Source: Streptomyces sp. Ag109_O5-10
Lineage (GTDB): Bacteria; Actinomycetota; Actinomycetes; Streptomycetales; Streptomycetaceae
DNA: 64,000 bases
Direction of reading: 5' to 3'
Assembly (NCBI RefSeq): GCF_900105755.1
Contig: NZ_FNTQ01000001.1
Location: forward strand, 186,001 to 250,000
The number at the start of each line of letters is the position of its first letter. The stretch's first letter is position 1. Positions 8,440 through 18,199 of this stretch are shown here, piece after piece. Position numbers and translations under genes: made by a program. The notes under the pieces are model-generated. The model saw only the letters and a list, made by a program, of their open reading frames with translations, did no database searches and was not told the DNA's origin.

Positions 8440-11400
8440 ATGCACCGACAAGCAAGACAGGCAGTGGCCGCCCTGGCCCTGCTGGTCCCCCTGGTGACGG
8501 CCGGCCCAGCCGTCGCCGCACCCGCCGACGGCCCCGAACCGACCGCGCCCGCACGCCACAGCCTGACCCTCCCCGACGGCTCGAAGGTGGCCTGGGCGGA
8601 CGACGGCACCGGCACTCTCACCGACCCGCGAGGCCGTACCCGCGCCTTCCCCGTGCCGCGCTCGGCAGGACGCACCGGGCTCGGGGCCACGATCAGCCCC
8701 TCCACCACCGCGATCACCGCACGCGCCCAGGCCACCGGTGGTGCCCCGTACACCCTCGGCACCAAGCAGGGCACTTCCGCCCAGCAGGCACCCGTGCAGC
8801 CGATGAACACCGGCCCCGTGAAGCTGACCGCGGCCACGAAAGCCGTACTGCGACAGGACGCCCGCAAGGCGCCGCAGCCCGGCGCGACCACCGGCCTGCC
8901 CGCCAACGACGGCCTCGGCACGTCCTTCCAGTCCTACCTCAACGCCCAGGGCGTGGATGCCGCAGGCGCCTTCGCGGACGCGGACACCTACCTGCATGCC
9001 CTGCCCGGCGCCGGCCAGATCATCACCAACGTCTCCGTCGGCGACCTCACCGACCAGTCGATGGCCGACAACGGTGACGACTACGTGCGCGCGTACGGTC
9101 CCACCACCGTCGTCAAGAACGGCCGGCGCTACCTCGACGAGCCGTCGATGCCCCTCATCCCGACCTACACGGCCGACAACGATGCCAAGCTGAACCCTCT
9201 CGGCTCGACCGAGGGCCAGGACCCGAACCTCGGCGAGGTGCTCCTCGACTTCTCGATGATGGCCCCGCTCCCCCACGACCAGCAGCGCCCCGGCGCCACC
9301 GGGAGCGGCGCCACCGACCTGCTCGGCATAGCACCCGGCGCCCAGTACCGACTCGTCGTGCCGCAGGAGGCCAGCTACGAGGGCATCGCCGCCGCGCTGA
9401 AGGCCGCCGCGAACCAGAAGCCCCGGCCGAGTGTCATCACCGCCAGTCTCGGCTTCGGCACCGACGAGTCGATCGGCTTCCCGGGCCGCTACCTGGAGGA
9501 CGACCCGACGATCCGGGCCACCTTGACCTCCATCGTGAAGTCCGGCATCGCCGTGGTCGTCTCCTCGAACGACGGCACCCGGCTCGCCCTGCCCGTCTCC
9601 GTCGGCCCCGACGGCGGCAGCACCCCGACCGACACCACCGCCAAGGCGAGCGCCCAGACCGACATCGACGACGTGGAGCCCACCTCCACGCCCTCGAAGG
9701 TGGTCGACAGCGGCGTCATCGCGGCCGGCGCCACCACCACCGACGACACGCTGAGTTCCGCCGACACCCGGCAGGGCGTCTACCCGACGACCCGCTACAA
9801 CGGCTCCGCCGGCTACTCCTCTGGCTTCGGCACCCGCGTCGACCTCGCCGCCCCCGGCGACAACCTGCCGTCCTTGATCCACGTGTGCACCTCCAGCCCC
9901 TGTGCGGCGCAGGACGTCGAGGTCGTGCTGAACGGCGGCACCTCCGCCTCCGCACCGGAGATAGCCGCCGCCGTGGCCGACGTGCTCCAGTCCGCCAAGG
10001 CCACCCACCAGACCCTGACGCCGCGTCAGGTCCGGGACCTGCTCGTCTCCACGGGCAACTCCATCGCCCAGCCCCCGCAGGCCGACCGGCCGCTCACCAT
10101 GGGCACCCAGCTCGATGTGACCCGCGCCGTGGAGAAGGTCCTCGCCAAGCGCTACCGCATCGCGCCCAGGCCCGTGCGTCTGTCGGTGGCCCAGCGGCAG
10201 CTGCTGCCCACGCAGTACGGGACCGCGTTCACCGAGTCCACCGACCCCACGGCGATCGACCTGTCGGGTCCCCTCGACGGCAACGGCACACCCTCCGGCC
10301 AGAACGCCGTCTCGCCGATCACGCTCGGCCTGGACATGGCCGGAGACCGCAGTGGCCTGACCTACCGGGTCCAGGTCGGCAGCGCCTCCTTCACCACTGG
10401 GCAGCCGAGCCTGCGCCTGACACCCGCCCAGATCCTCGACGCGGCCCACCTCCCGCTCGCCTCCGACACCGCCCGAAGCGTGCCCGTCACCTTCCAGGCC
10501 CTGCGCGGCGGCAAGGTGATCGGGCAGCTCTCGCAGAAGCTGACCTTCCTCCCCGACGACGCCACCTACGCCCAGGCGCTCGCCCCCGCCGTCCCCGGCG
10601 CCACGCCGCTCGGCCGACCGGTCACCGTCTCCTACGACCTGACCGGCGTACGCGGCCTGGACGACCCGCGGCTGGTGCTGTCCTCCGTGGGCCACTACAC
10701 ACCCAGCGCGGCAGTCGACGACTTCAACGTCCAGTGGTCCACTCCGCTCACCCGGACCAAGGGCACCGTGACGATCCCCGCATCCGCCTTCACGGCAGGC
10801 GGCGCCGGACTCTACGGCGTCGGCATCCGGCAAGCCGACCTCTACGGAGTGCTCCCCGTCTACGGCGACTTCCGCGCCCTGCGCATCGGCCCAGGCGCCG
10901 ACGAACGGCCCGACGCCCCGCTGCTGTCCACGGACGGCTACACCCGCGCGCACGCCGCCGACACCGCCCGTAGCGCGCCGAAGGCGACCGTGAACTGGGA
11001 CGCGACCGGTGTGTCCGGCGCGGACGGCGCCGAGTTCGAGGTGATGTCGCCCGGGCCCACGCTCTACGGCTCGCTGAACACCGCCACCAACCAGAACGGA
11101 AGCCGCCACGACGACGACGGCTTCAACCATGCCTCCACGCTCACCGTCAAGCTGCCCTCGGTGAAGGGCCACACCGTGCTGGACCTGTCGGCGCTCGGAC
11201 TGCCGACCGGACTGCAGTACCCAGTGCGGGTACTCGCGACCCGGCACGGCTCACCGATCGGCCAGGCGTCCCCGACGTCCTTCCTCCAGTACCGCGACGG
11301 AGATCCGGTCGCCGGCACGGTGGAGAGCTTCACCGTCTCCGGCGGCAAGGCGCTGGTCTCCACCGACTCCTTCACCCTGACGGGTGGCGACGAGGTGTAC

Positions 11401-12402
11401 CACCTGGACCGTTCCGCCACCACCGGGTACGACCTCACCACCGGCACCGTCGGCGCCTCCTTCGCCGAGTCCACCGACGGGCGGACGATGCAGGAGGTGC
11501 TCGGCACCGACCCGGCCAGCGGCCACGCTCTGATCATCCACACCCCGTTCGCCGGCTCGGAGGCCTCCATCGACGTGGAGAACCCCGCTACCGGTGCGCC
11601 GGTGAAGGTCACCGCGCTCTCCGATCTGCTCAGCGGCAGCGCCTATCTCGAGGGCGGCACCGTGGACCCGGTCCGCCACCGCGGCCTGGTCACCACGTAC
11701 GAGCCCGACAGCGGCCTCAGCCGTGTCTGGCCGGTGGACATGAAGACCGGACTGGTCGGCAAGTCGCTGGCCCTGAACCCGAACAACCTGTACCGCTCCT
11801 ACAACAGCGTCTCGGTGGACGCCTCCACGGGCGAGGTCTTCGTCGCCACCGGCGGAACGATGGGCCCGTGCCTGGGCGGCCGCGTCCCCTACGGCGCGGT
11901 GGGCGCGGACTTCGGCACCGGCACCGTCACACCCGTGACCTCGCTGCCGCTGTGCGTGTCGGCACTGCTGCCCGACGGCAAGGGCGACAAGGTCTACGCC
12001 GCCGTCGGTGCCGCCCAGCCCAACCCCGAGGGCGGCGAGTTCCCCACCAGCACCTGGCTGACCGCCGACCAGAAGACGCTGACCCCGTCCACCACCGTCG
12101 ACACCGGCACCCGCGGCCCGGTCTGGCCGGCCCTGGACAGCACCCACCAGGTCGCCGTGGAGGCGAGCCTCTACGAGAGCGGAGTCGAGACCGACAACAA
12201 CGCCATGAGCGAGATCACCGTGCTGAACCCGGCGACCGGCGAGGTGCTGGCACGCCACGCGGTGGCCAACCTCGTGGCCTCCACCATCGCCGGTTCCAAC
12301 TTCGACTTCACCGGCCGTCAGGGACTCTTCCTCGATCCGCACACCCGCACGGGCTGGGTCGTGAACGGTTGGGGCACGGGACTGGAGCGGTTCTCCTACT
12401 GA
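8440..12402 (+). CDS. Giant secreted S8/S53-like peptidase, 1320 aa
   Basis: An exported multidomain protein: signal peptide over residues 1-28 (AVAALALLVPLVTAGPAVAA), prodomain, peptidase-like domain over about 170-560, beta-sandwich repeats, and a C-terminal beta-propeller-like region (VDPVRHRG, NSVSVDASTGEVF). The Ser motif GGTSASAPE is clear, with Ser502. The subtilisin His motif HGT is missing; at the equivalent place the sequence reads NLGEVLLDF, with Glu266 and Asp270 spaced as in the S53 Glu-Asp pair. The oxyanion-like motif is SSNDG, as in subtilisins. It may be an acid-type or altered-mechanism peptidase, or inactive. ATG 8440 follows AAGGAG by 7 nt. A 10-bp hairpin follows the stop. 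Confidence 0.8.
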   Translation: MHRQARQAVAALALLVPLVTAGPAVAAPADGPEPTAPARHSLTLPDGSKVAWADDGTGTLTDPRGRTRAFPVPRSAGRTGLGATISPSTTAITARAQATGGAPYTLGTKQGTSAQQAPVQPMNTGPVKLTAATKAVLRQDARKAPQPGATTGLPANDGLGTSFQSYLNAQGVDAAGAFADADTYLHALPGAGQIITNVSVGDLTDQSMADNGDDYVRAYGPTTVVKNGRRYLDEPSMPLIPTYTADNDAKLNPLGSTEGQDPNLGEVLLDFSMMAPLPHDQQRPGATGSGATDLLGIAPGAQYRLVVPQEASYEGIAAALKAAANQKPRPSVITASLGFGTDESIGFPGRYLEDDPTIRATLTSIVKSGIAVVVSSNDGTRLALPVSVGPDGGSTPTDTTAKASAQTDIDDVEPTSTPSKVVDSGVIAAGATTTDDTLSSADTRQGVYPTTRYNGSAGYSSGFGTRVDLAAPGDNLPSLIHVCTSSPCAAQDVEVVLNGGTSASAPEIAAAVADVLQSAKATHQTLTPRQVRDLLVSTGNSIAQPPQADRPLTMGTQLDVTRAVEKVLAKRYRIAPRPVRLSVAQRQLLPTQYGTAFTESTDPTAIDLSGPLDGNGTPSGQNAVSPITLGLDMAGDRSGLTYRVQVGSASFTTGQPSLRLTPAQILDAAHLPLASDTARSVPVTFQALRGGKVIGQLSQKLTFLPDDATYAQALAPAVPGATPLGRPVTVSYDLTGVRGLDDPRLVLSSVGHYTPSAAVDDFNVQWSTPLTRTKGTVTIPASAFTAGGAGLYGVGIRQADLYGVLPVYGDFRALRIGPGADERPDAPLLSTDGYTRAHAADTARSAPKATVNWDATGVSGADGAEFEVMSPGPTLYGSLNTATNQNGSRHDDDGFNHASTLTVKLPSVKGHTVLDLSALGLPTGLQYPVRVLATRHGSPIGQASPTSFLQYRDGDPVAGTVESFTVSGGKALVSTDSFTLTGGDEVYHLDRSATTGYDLTTGTVGASFAESTDGRTMQEVLGTDPASGHALIIHTPFAGSEASIDVENPATGAPVKVTALSDLLSGSAYLEGGTVDPVRHRGLVTTYEPDSGLSRVWPVDMKTGLVGKSLALNPNNLYRSYNSVSVDASTGEVFVATGGTMGPCLGGRVPYGAVGADFGTGTVTPVTSLPLCVSALLPDGKGDKVYAAVGAAQPNPEGGEFPTSTWLTADQKTLTPSTTVDTGTRGPVWPALDSTHQVAVEASLYESGVETDNNAMSEITVLNPATGEVLARHAVANLVASTIAGSNFDFTGRQGLFLDPHTRTGWVVNGWGTGLERFSY

Positions 12403-12417
12403 CGTCCGGGCCACGGC

Positions 12418-12443
12418 CGGGCCCGATCCGCACATCGGGCCCG
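12418..12443 (+). terminator. Hairpin terminator
   Basis: A 10-bp perfect stem (CGGGCCCGAT/ATCGGGCCCG) with a 6-nt loop lies 15 bp after the peptidase stop. A second 8-bp hairpin (CCCCGTCC/GGACGGGG) lies at 12519-12540, so the two peptidase genes are probably separate transcripts. Confidence 0.8.
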
Positions 12444-12741
12444 CGCCGTACCCACGGCCATGTGTCCGACGTCATCGCGGGCACGGCGGCAGCCGCCGGA
12501 CGCAGGCAGGTCCCGACTCCCCGTCCGTTCCTGGACGGGGACCGGTCTCTCGGGCGCGTCCGTGACGATGCCCGATCCGACGGCTGCCGCACCGTCCCCG
12601 ACTCCTTCTGGTCCAGCCGCCGTAGGAGCCTCGGCCCTGCGAGTGTCCGCACACACGGCAGGCAGGTGGTCCAGATTTCAATTACTTACTTTTCCGTGTG
12701 CCGATGATCAGATTCGGTCCACCAGTGATCCAGGAGTGACT

Positions 12742-15700
12742 GTGCATTATCTGTTCGCGCGAAGATCGGGTGCTTGGGCAGCGGCGGTCCTCGCCGCCGC
12801 GCTGACCGCCCCCGGGACCGCCCACGGCGCGACGCCTCGTCCGGCCCCGCAAGCCGCCGGCGACGGGTCCCCCGGAGCGCGCGGCCTGCCGGTCACGGTG
12901 ACGCTGATCACCGGCGACAGGGTGACGGCGATTCAGGAGCCTGACGGATCGGTGTCGGTGGACGACATCAAAGGTGTGACCGGAGCGGAGGCCTCGGCAC
13001 GCGTCGTGGTCGAGGGCCGGGACACCTTCGTGTATCCCGACAGCGCCATGCCCTACATCGCGGCGGGACGGCTCGACAAGCAGCTCTTCGACCTCACCCA
13101 GTTGACGGCCCAGGGTTACGACGACGCCCACATGAGCGCCCTCCCGTTGATCGTCACGCACACTCCGGCCGGGAGCGGTGCCCCCGGCGGGCGGCTGCGG
13201 TCCGACGGTCCGCTGCCGGGAGCGAGAACGACCCTGGCTCTCCCGTCCGTCCACGGAGAGGCCGTCGAGGCTCGGCGGTCGACGACACCCGTCTTCTGGG
13301 ACGCCCTGACCGGCGACGGCGGACGGGCCGCCCTGCGGACGGCGGGGAGGATCGACGCGGCTTCCGGCGGAACGACGGGACCCTCCTTCGCGGCGGGTGT
13401 CGACAAGGTGTGGCTCGACGGCAGGGCGCAGGCGGACCTCGCGGACACCACGGCGCAGATCGGCGCCCCCGCGGCGTGGAAAGCGGGGGCGACCGGCGCG
13501 GGCGTCCGGGTGGCGGTGCTCGACTCGGGTGTGGACGCCACACATCCGGATCTGGCCGACCGCATTGTGGGGACTCGTAGTTTCGTCGAGGGAGAGGACG
13601 TCGCCGACCGCAACGGACATGGGACGCACACCGCGTCCACGGTGGCCGGAACGGGAGCCGCCTCCGGCGGAAAGGAGCGCGGAGTCGCCCCCGGCGCAGA
13701 CCTGATAGTCGGCAAGGTCCTGGACGACAGCGGATCGGGCCCCATATCCGGCATCATCGCCGGCATGGAGTGGGCGGCACGGACCGAGCACGCCAAGGTC
13801 ATCAACATGAGCCTGGGCACGCCGGCGTGGCACACCCAGGACGACCCGCTGAGTCAAGCGGTCAACCAGCTCAGTGCGGAGACCGGTGCCCTCTTCGTCA
13901 TCGCCGCGGGCAACTCCGGGAACAACCCGTACAGCGTCAGCGCACCGGGAACGGCGGACGCCGCTCTCACCGTCGGCGCGGTGGACGCCACCGACCACCT
14001 CGCGGACTTCTCCAGCGCGGGACCGCGGATGAACGACGACGCTCTCAAGCCCGACCTCACCGCTCCGGGGGTGGACGTACTGGCCGCCCGCTCGCAGCTG
14101 ATGAGCTCGGGCGAGGGCTACTACCGGACGGACAGCGGCACTTCGATGGCCGCGCCGCATGTCGCCGGGGCAGCGGTGCTGCTGGCCCAGAAGCATCCGA
14201 CCTGGACCGGCCGGCAGATCAAGGACGCTCTGATGAGCACCAGCGCCCGCACCCCCGGCTACAGCCCCTACCAGGCCGGCACCGGCCGACTCGACGTGGG
14301 CACCGCGTACCTTCAGGACCAGGTCGTCGCGAGCGGGTCTGTCGACGCGGGGCTCGTCCCCTGGTCGAAGGACCGCAAGCCGAAGCCGGTGAAGCGGCAG
14401 ATCACCTACACCAACACGACCGGGCACCCGATCACCCTGCGCCTCCAGGTGGACCGCGGAGACGCACCCGCAGGGGTGTTCACCCTCGCGGCCGACCGGG
14501 TCACCGTGCCGGCGCGCGGAACCTCGACGGTGACCCTCGTGGCAGATCCCCGGGGGCTGCGGCCGGGACAGTACGCCGCCCAGGTCACCGCCGGCTTCGC
14601 GACCGGCGCCGTGCACACCGCCGCGGGTCTTTCCGTCGAGTCCGAGAAGTACGGTCTGACGGTTCACCTCAAGGACCGGGCGGGCAAGCCCGTCAGCGGC
14701 GAGGTCGAGATCACGGGAGCCGACGGGAAGACCACGATCATGTGGGTCCCGAACGGCACTCTCACCAGCCGCTGGGCCCCCGGCTCCTACACCGTCGTCT
14801 CCACCTTGGACGTGCCGGGCCGCAACGGACCGCACTCCCTGGGATACGCCGTACTCGCCGCTCCCGAGCTGAAGCTGACGTCCGACATGAACGTCGACCT
14901 GGACGCGTCACACCTCCGCCGGATCAAGGTGGCCACGCCCAAGCCGACTTCGGTCACCACCGCCAGGATCGACCTCTACCGTTCCTTCACCTCCAGCCAG
15001 CCGACGCCCACCGACGACCGGGCGCTGCACGAGATCCTCATGCCCTCACCCGCGTACGACAGCCTCTGGGCACTTCCCAGCAAGGGCAAGGTGACCCAGG
15101 GCTGCTTCGTCTTCACCACCCGGATCCGTGCCAAGCAGACGCCGCTGACCATCACCTACGACGGGCACCGTCTGGATGAGGCATTGCTGGTCCAACCGGG
15201 ATCCGCGTCGTTCCACGACGGCTCCGCACACGTGGACGCGGTCTTCGCCGGCAACGGCGCGCCCGCCGACTACACCGGCCTGCACGCCCGCGGCAAAGCC
15301 GTCGTCGTGCGCCGCAGTGACGAGGTGACGCCGGCGGACCAGGCGGCCGCGGCGCATGCGGCGTCGGCGGCCATGCTCCTCGTCGTCAACGACGGCGACG
15401 GCCGTGGGTACGACTGGTACGGCGATCGGGACCAGACGACAACCGGCCCCCTCCCGGTCGCCTCGGTCGCCCAGGACGACGGAGAACGCTTGATCCGCAC
15501 CCTCACGGCCGCCGGAAAGCGGAGGGCCGGCCTGACAGTCGAAGCCCACCCCGCACCGGCGTACCTGTACGACCTGGCCGACTATCATCGGGGAGGAGTG
15601 CCGCAGGACCCCTCGCCGGACACGGACCCCGGCAGCCTCGCCCGCATCGACAACACCTTCTCCGCGCCCGCCGGCAAGCAGATCCTCGAGAGTCGGGAAG

Positions 15701-16575
15701 ACAGCCCGTCGTACGAGTACTGGCCTGCCGCCTACCCCTACTCCGTGTACGGGGGAACGCGCGTTCCTCCCTTCCCGCGGGAACCGGTGACCGCCCGGCA
15801 CCGCACCGACTGGGTCTCCGCCGGAAACGGCGTCAAATGGCAGCAGTACGCGTCCATCGACGGATGGTCGACCTTCACCGACATCACGAGCTACCGACCG
15901 CGCAGCGTCCAGGGCGAGCACTGGTTCGGCCCCATCACCCGGCCGCGGATGCTCAGCTTCGAGGTCCCGCACCGTGTCGGAGACGCCATGGGCGGCACAC
16001 TCGCGGGATTCGGCGACGGGGGGTCCGCCCACAGCGGTGACACGGGTCTGATGTCCCGGAGCTTCGCGCTCTACCAGGGCGACAAGCTCCTGATGCAGAA
16101 CGGCCCGCGGCCCGACTTCGGGGTCGGCGACCTCGCACCCCAAAAGCTGCCGTACCGGCTCGTCGCCGACACGCAGGGAAACCCCGACCTGACCCCCTAC
16201 TCCTCGACCACGCACACGGAGTGGACGTTCGTCTCCGGCAGCGCCGACAATCAGGCCATCCCTCTGGCCCAACTCGACTACGGAACGGACCTGGACGACA
16301 GGGGGCGTGCGGCACGCACCTCGGACTTCTCGGTCGACCCCGTCGTGGTCGGCAGCGACGCGGCGAAGGACGCCGTCACAGCGGTCGGACTGGAGGTGTC
16401 CTATGACGACGGCGCCTCCTGGCACCGGCAAGTCCTGAAGGACGACCAGGGCTCATGGCGGACCCGGCTCCACGCCCCGGCCCGGGCGACCTACGTGTCC
16501 ATCCGCGTCACGGCCGAGCAGCGAAACGGCGGCGGTGTCCGGCAGACCATCAACCGGGCCTTCGGCCTCAGGTGA
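12742..16575 (+). CDS. Giant secreted S8 subtilase, 1277 aa
   Basis: Residues 1-34 form a signal peptide (RRSGAWAAAVLAAALTAPGT). A prodomain follows, then a complete subtilisin domain over about 240-500. The triad is visible: Asp261 in VAVLDSGVD, His293 in NGHGTHTAS, Ser468 in SGTSMAAPH, with the oxyanion Asn in AAGNSG. Downstream are a Fn3-like segment, a PA-type insert around 810-930 and a C-terminal beta-rich region. It should be an extracellular endopeptidase. The frame is open from 12460, but GTG 12742 has AGGAG 5 nt upstream and starts the signal peptide. A 15-bp stem terminator follows. Confidence 0.9.
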   Translation: MHYLFARRSGAWAAAVLAAALTAPGTAHGATPRPAPQAAGDGSPGARGLPVTVTLITGDRVTAIQEPDGSVSVDDIKGVTGAEASARVVVEGRDTFVYPDSAMPYIAAGRLDKQLFDLTQLTAQGYDDAHMSALPLIVTHTPAGSGAPGGRLRSDGPLPGARTTLALPSVHGEAVEARRSTTPVFWDALTGDGGRAALRTAGRIDAASGGTTGPSFAAGVDKVWLDGRAQADLADTTAQIGAPAAWKAGATGAGVRVAVLDSGVDATHPDLADRIVGTRSFVEGEDVADRNGHGTHTASTVAGTGAASGGKERGVAPGADLIVGKVLDDSGSGPISGIIAGMEWAARTEHAKVINMSLGTPAWHTQDDPLSQAVNQLSAETGALFVIAAGNSGNNPYSVSAPGTADAALTVGAVDATDHLADFSSAGPRMNDDALKPDLTAPGVDVLAARSQLMSSGEGYYRTDSGTSMAAPHVAGAAVLLAQKHPTWTGRQIKDALMSTSARTPGYSPYQAGTGRLDVGTAYLQDQVVASGSVDAGLVPWSKDRKPKPVKRQITYTNTTGHPITLRLQVDRGDAPAGVFTLAADRVTVPARGTSTVTLVADPRGLRPGQYAAQVTAGFATGAVHTAAGLSVESEKYGLTVHLKDRAGKPVSGEVEITGADGKTTIMWVPNGTLTSRWAPGSYTVVSTLDVPGRNGPHSLGYAVLAAPELKLTSDMNVDLDASHLRRIKVATPKPTSVTTARIDLYRSFTSSQPTPTDDRALHEILMPSPAYDSLWALPSKGKVTQGCFVFTTRIRAKQTPLTITYDGHRLDEALLVQPGSASFHDGSAHVDAVFAGNGAPADYTGLHARGKAVVVRRSDEVTPADQAAAAHAASAAMLLVVNDGDGRGYDWYGDRDQTTTGPLPVASVAQDDGERLIRTLTAAGKRRAGLTVEAHPAPAYLYDLADYHRGGVPQDPSPDTDPGSLARIDNTFSAPAGKQILESREDSPSYEYWPAAYPYSVYGGTRVPPFPREPVTARHRTDWVSAGNGVKWQQYASIDGWSTFTDITSYRPRSVQGEHWFGPITRPRMLSFEVPHRVGDAMGGTLAGFGDGGSAHSGDTGLMSRSFALYQGDKLLMQNGPRPDFGVGDLAPQKLPYRLVADTQGNPDLTPYSSTTHTEWTFVSGSADNQAIPLAQLDYGTDLDDRGRAARTSDFSVDPVVVGSDAAKDAVTAVGLEVSYDDGASWHRQVLKDDQGSWRTRLHAPARATYVSIRVTAEQRNGGGVRQTINRAFGLR

Positions 16576-16582
16576 CCTTCGC

Positions 16583-16630
16583 GAGCGGCCGGAGCCCACG
16601 CCTACGACGGCACCCGGGCTCCGGCCGCTC
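16583..16630 (+). terminator. Strong 15-bp stem terminator
   Basis: GAGCGGCCGGAGCCC at 16583-16597 pairs perfectly with GGGCTCCGGCCGCTC at 16616-16630 across an 18-nt loop, starting 7 bp after the subtilase stop. Confidence 0.85.
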
Positions 16631-16701
16631 CAGAGGTCCACACACGCCCGCGGCAGCGCGCACCATGCGACGAGTTGGTGCGTGACGGCGGGTGAGGCGT
16701 C

Positions 16702-17030
16702 GTGCCTGACCGATGGCCTGATCCGGCTGTCGCGATCACGGTCAATCGGGCAGCGCCGGCGCATCGGCTGTTCACGGCGATCCCTCGGCGTCATCTCGCA
16801 CACCTGCTCGCGGAGTTGCCGGCGCCATGGCCGGCCGCGGTCGAGGGTCGTCGCCCTCCTTCGGAGGCAGGGCCGGGAAGCGGGCCGCGGGAGGCGGTGC
16901 CCGTCACCCGTTGGTGTTCGTCGACCGACTGCTGGCCACGCTGATCCATCCGCGGCGCGACCTGCCGCACGCCGTACTGGGCCGCACCAAGACCGTCCGC
17001 CGCCGGGCCGCGGACGGCCAGATCATGGAG
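16702..17030 (+). pseudogene. IS5-family transposase N-terminal relic
   Basis: The first frame encodes ITVNRAAPAHRLFTAIPRRH then LAELPAPWPAAVEGR. After a frameshift near 16870 the next frame gives RHPLVFVDRLLATLIHPRRD and LPHAVLG. This is the N-terminal HTH part of a Streptomyces IS5-type DDE transposase. Everything after the HTH, including the catalytic acids, is missing, and the sequence runs into the response-regulator relic. Confidence 0.6.
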
Positions 17031-17082
17031 AGCACCGCGCCCCGCCCCAACCCCGGCACGGTCGGCATCGGATCCGGTAGCG

Positions 17083-17485
17083 GGCCACCAGCTCTTCCAT
17101 CTACGGCGCGCTCCGAGCGGGTGCGAGCGGATTCCTCGTCAAGGACATGGCACTGGACGACATCCTCGGGGCGATCCGCGTGGTCGCCGCCGGAGACGCC
17201 CTGATCGCCCCGAGCGTCACGCGCCGCCTGATCGCAGAGTTCGCCGCCCGCCCCGAACCAGCCCCGCGTCCACGACCGGTCGGGAACATCACCGAGCGGG
17301 AACGCGAGGTACTGACCCTCGTCGGACGCGGCATGTCCAACAGCGAGATCGCCGCCCACCTCTACATCAGCGTGGCCACCGCAAAGGCACACGTAGCGCG
17401 GCTACTCACCAAACTCGAGGCCCGCGACCGAGTCCAACTTGTCATCACTGCCTACGAGATCGGTTTGGTAGCGCCACCTCGCTGA
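17083..17485 (+). pseudogene. NarL-type response regulator lacking its receiver
   Basis: The reading frame begins SIYGALRAGASGFLVKD, the last strand and helix of a receiver domain. A linker and a full LuxR HTH follow (ITEREREVLTLVGRGMSNSE, then TAKAHVARLLTKL). The phosphorylated Asp and the first hundred residues are gone, replaced by IS5-type relic sequence. A 112-residue product from ATG 17147 could still be made and would carry only the DNA-binding half. No partner kinase is next to it. Confidence 0.7.
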
Positions 17486-17499
17486 AGACCAAGCGCCTC

Positions 17500-18160
17500 A
17501 GTCGCCGAAGCTCGCCGGCCGAAGCCGCGAACTCTCGTGAACGGTCAGTTGTGAGAGTTCTGCGAGACCGCCCTTATTGAGTCCGGTAGCAGCCGACGGC
17601 CACTGTCGAATCTGCGGGATCGGCAGTTCAGAGAACCTCGTCAGGCCGCCGCCCTGAAGCGCTACGGCGTGGACCGCGTCGGCCTGCCCGCCACGCTGCC
17701 GGCTGTGACCGTGCAGCGTCAGCTCGGCAGGGCGGGCCGTGCGGCTGTGGACCGGGTCGGCGGCAAGTTCGGGCCCGGCGCGTCGGCACGGCCGCCACCC
17801 ACCGGCCCGCCTCCTGACCTTCGCGCGGGCCGACGGCGACCAGGTCGCCGAGCAGCTCAACCTCGACACCGCCCGCCAGGCACATCTCACCGCCGAGCGG
17901 GCGGCCGACCAGATCTGGCTCGACCTCCCCTTGCACGGGACGGCGGAGGTCGAAGCCGTGGCGTCGGGCCAACCCGGGCCAGCGTGGAGCGTCCCTCGTC
18001 GCTTCAGCCGGCGGCAGCTGGTACTCGCGAACCCGCCCGTCGTTCAGCAGAACCCGTTCTACCCGTTCCCAGCAAAGGGCCGTGGATTCGAGGTTTCCGC
18101 ATCGGGCTCGGGGCGGAACCGGCGGGGGGACAGCCATAACCGCACTCCGTCGGCCCCGTG
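17500..18160. other. Gap with unrecognised forward coding-like segment
   Basis: A forward peptide around 17640-17950 (ALKRYGVDRVGLPATLPAV in one frame, AEQLNLDTARQAHLTAERAA in another) looks like former protein but changes frame and has no start. I recognise no family. Nothing intact is present. Confidence 0.3.
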
Positions 18161-18181
18161 GTTCGTCGGGGCCCGACGAAC
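18161..18181 (-). terminator. Palindrome after the caspase gene
   Basis: GTTCGTCGGG and its complement flank a single G, forming a near-perfect 21-bp dyad just beyond the caspase gene's stop. It is a likely terminator for the leftward two-gene unit. Confidence 0.6.
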
Positions 18182-18199
18182 ACGTGGCTCCCCCGGGGC

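Noticed and set aside
8338..12435. Very long reverse-strand open frames opposite the 1320-aa peptidase
   Set aside because: The forward frame has signal peptide, ribosome site, active-site motifs and terminator. The reverse frames are Gly/Arg/Val-rich shadows expected from high third-position GC.
12460..12741. Earlier start for the subtilase at 12460
   Set aside because: It would run through two hairpins and lacks a signal peptide at its N-terminus; GTG 12742 is better supported.
12682..14835. 717-codon reverse frame opposite the subtilase
   Set aside because: Same shadow effect; no motifs, and it would erase a clear S8 catalytic triad.
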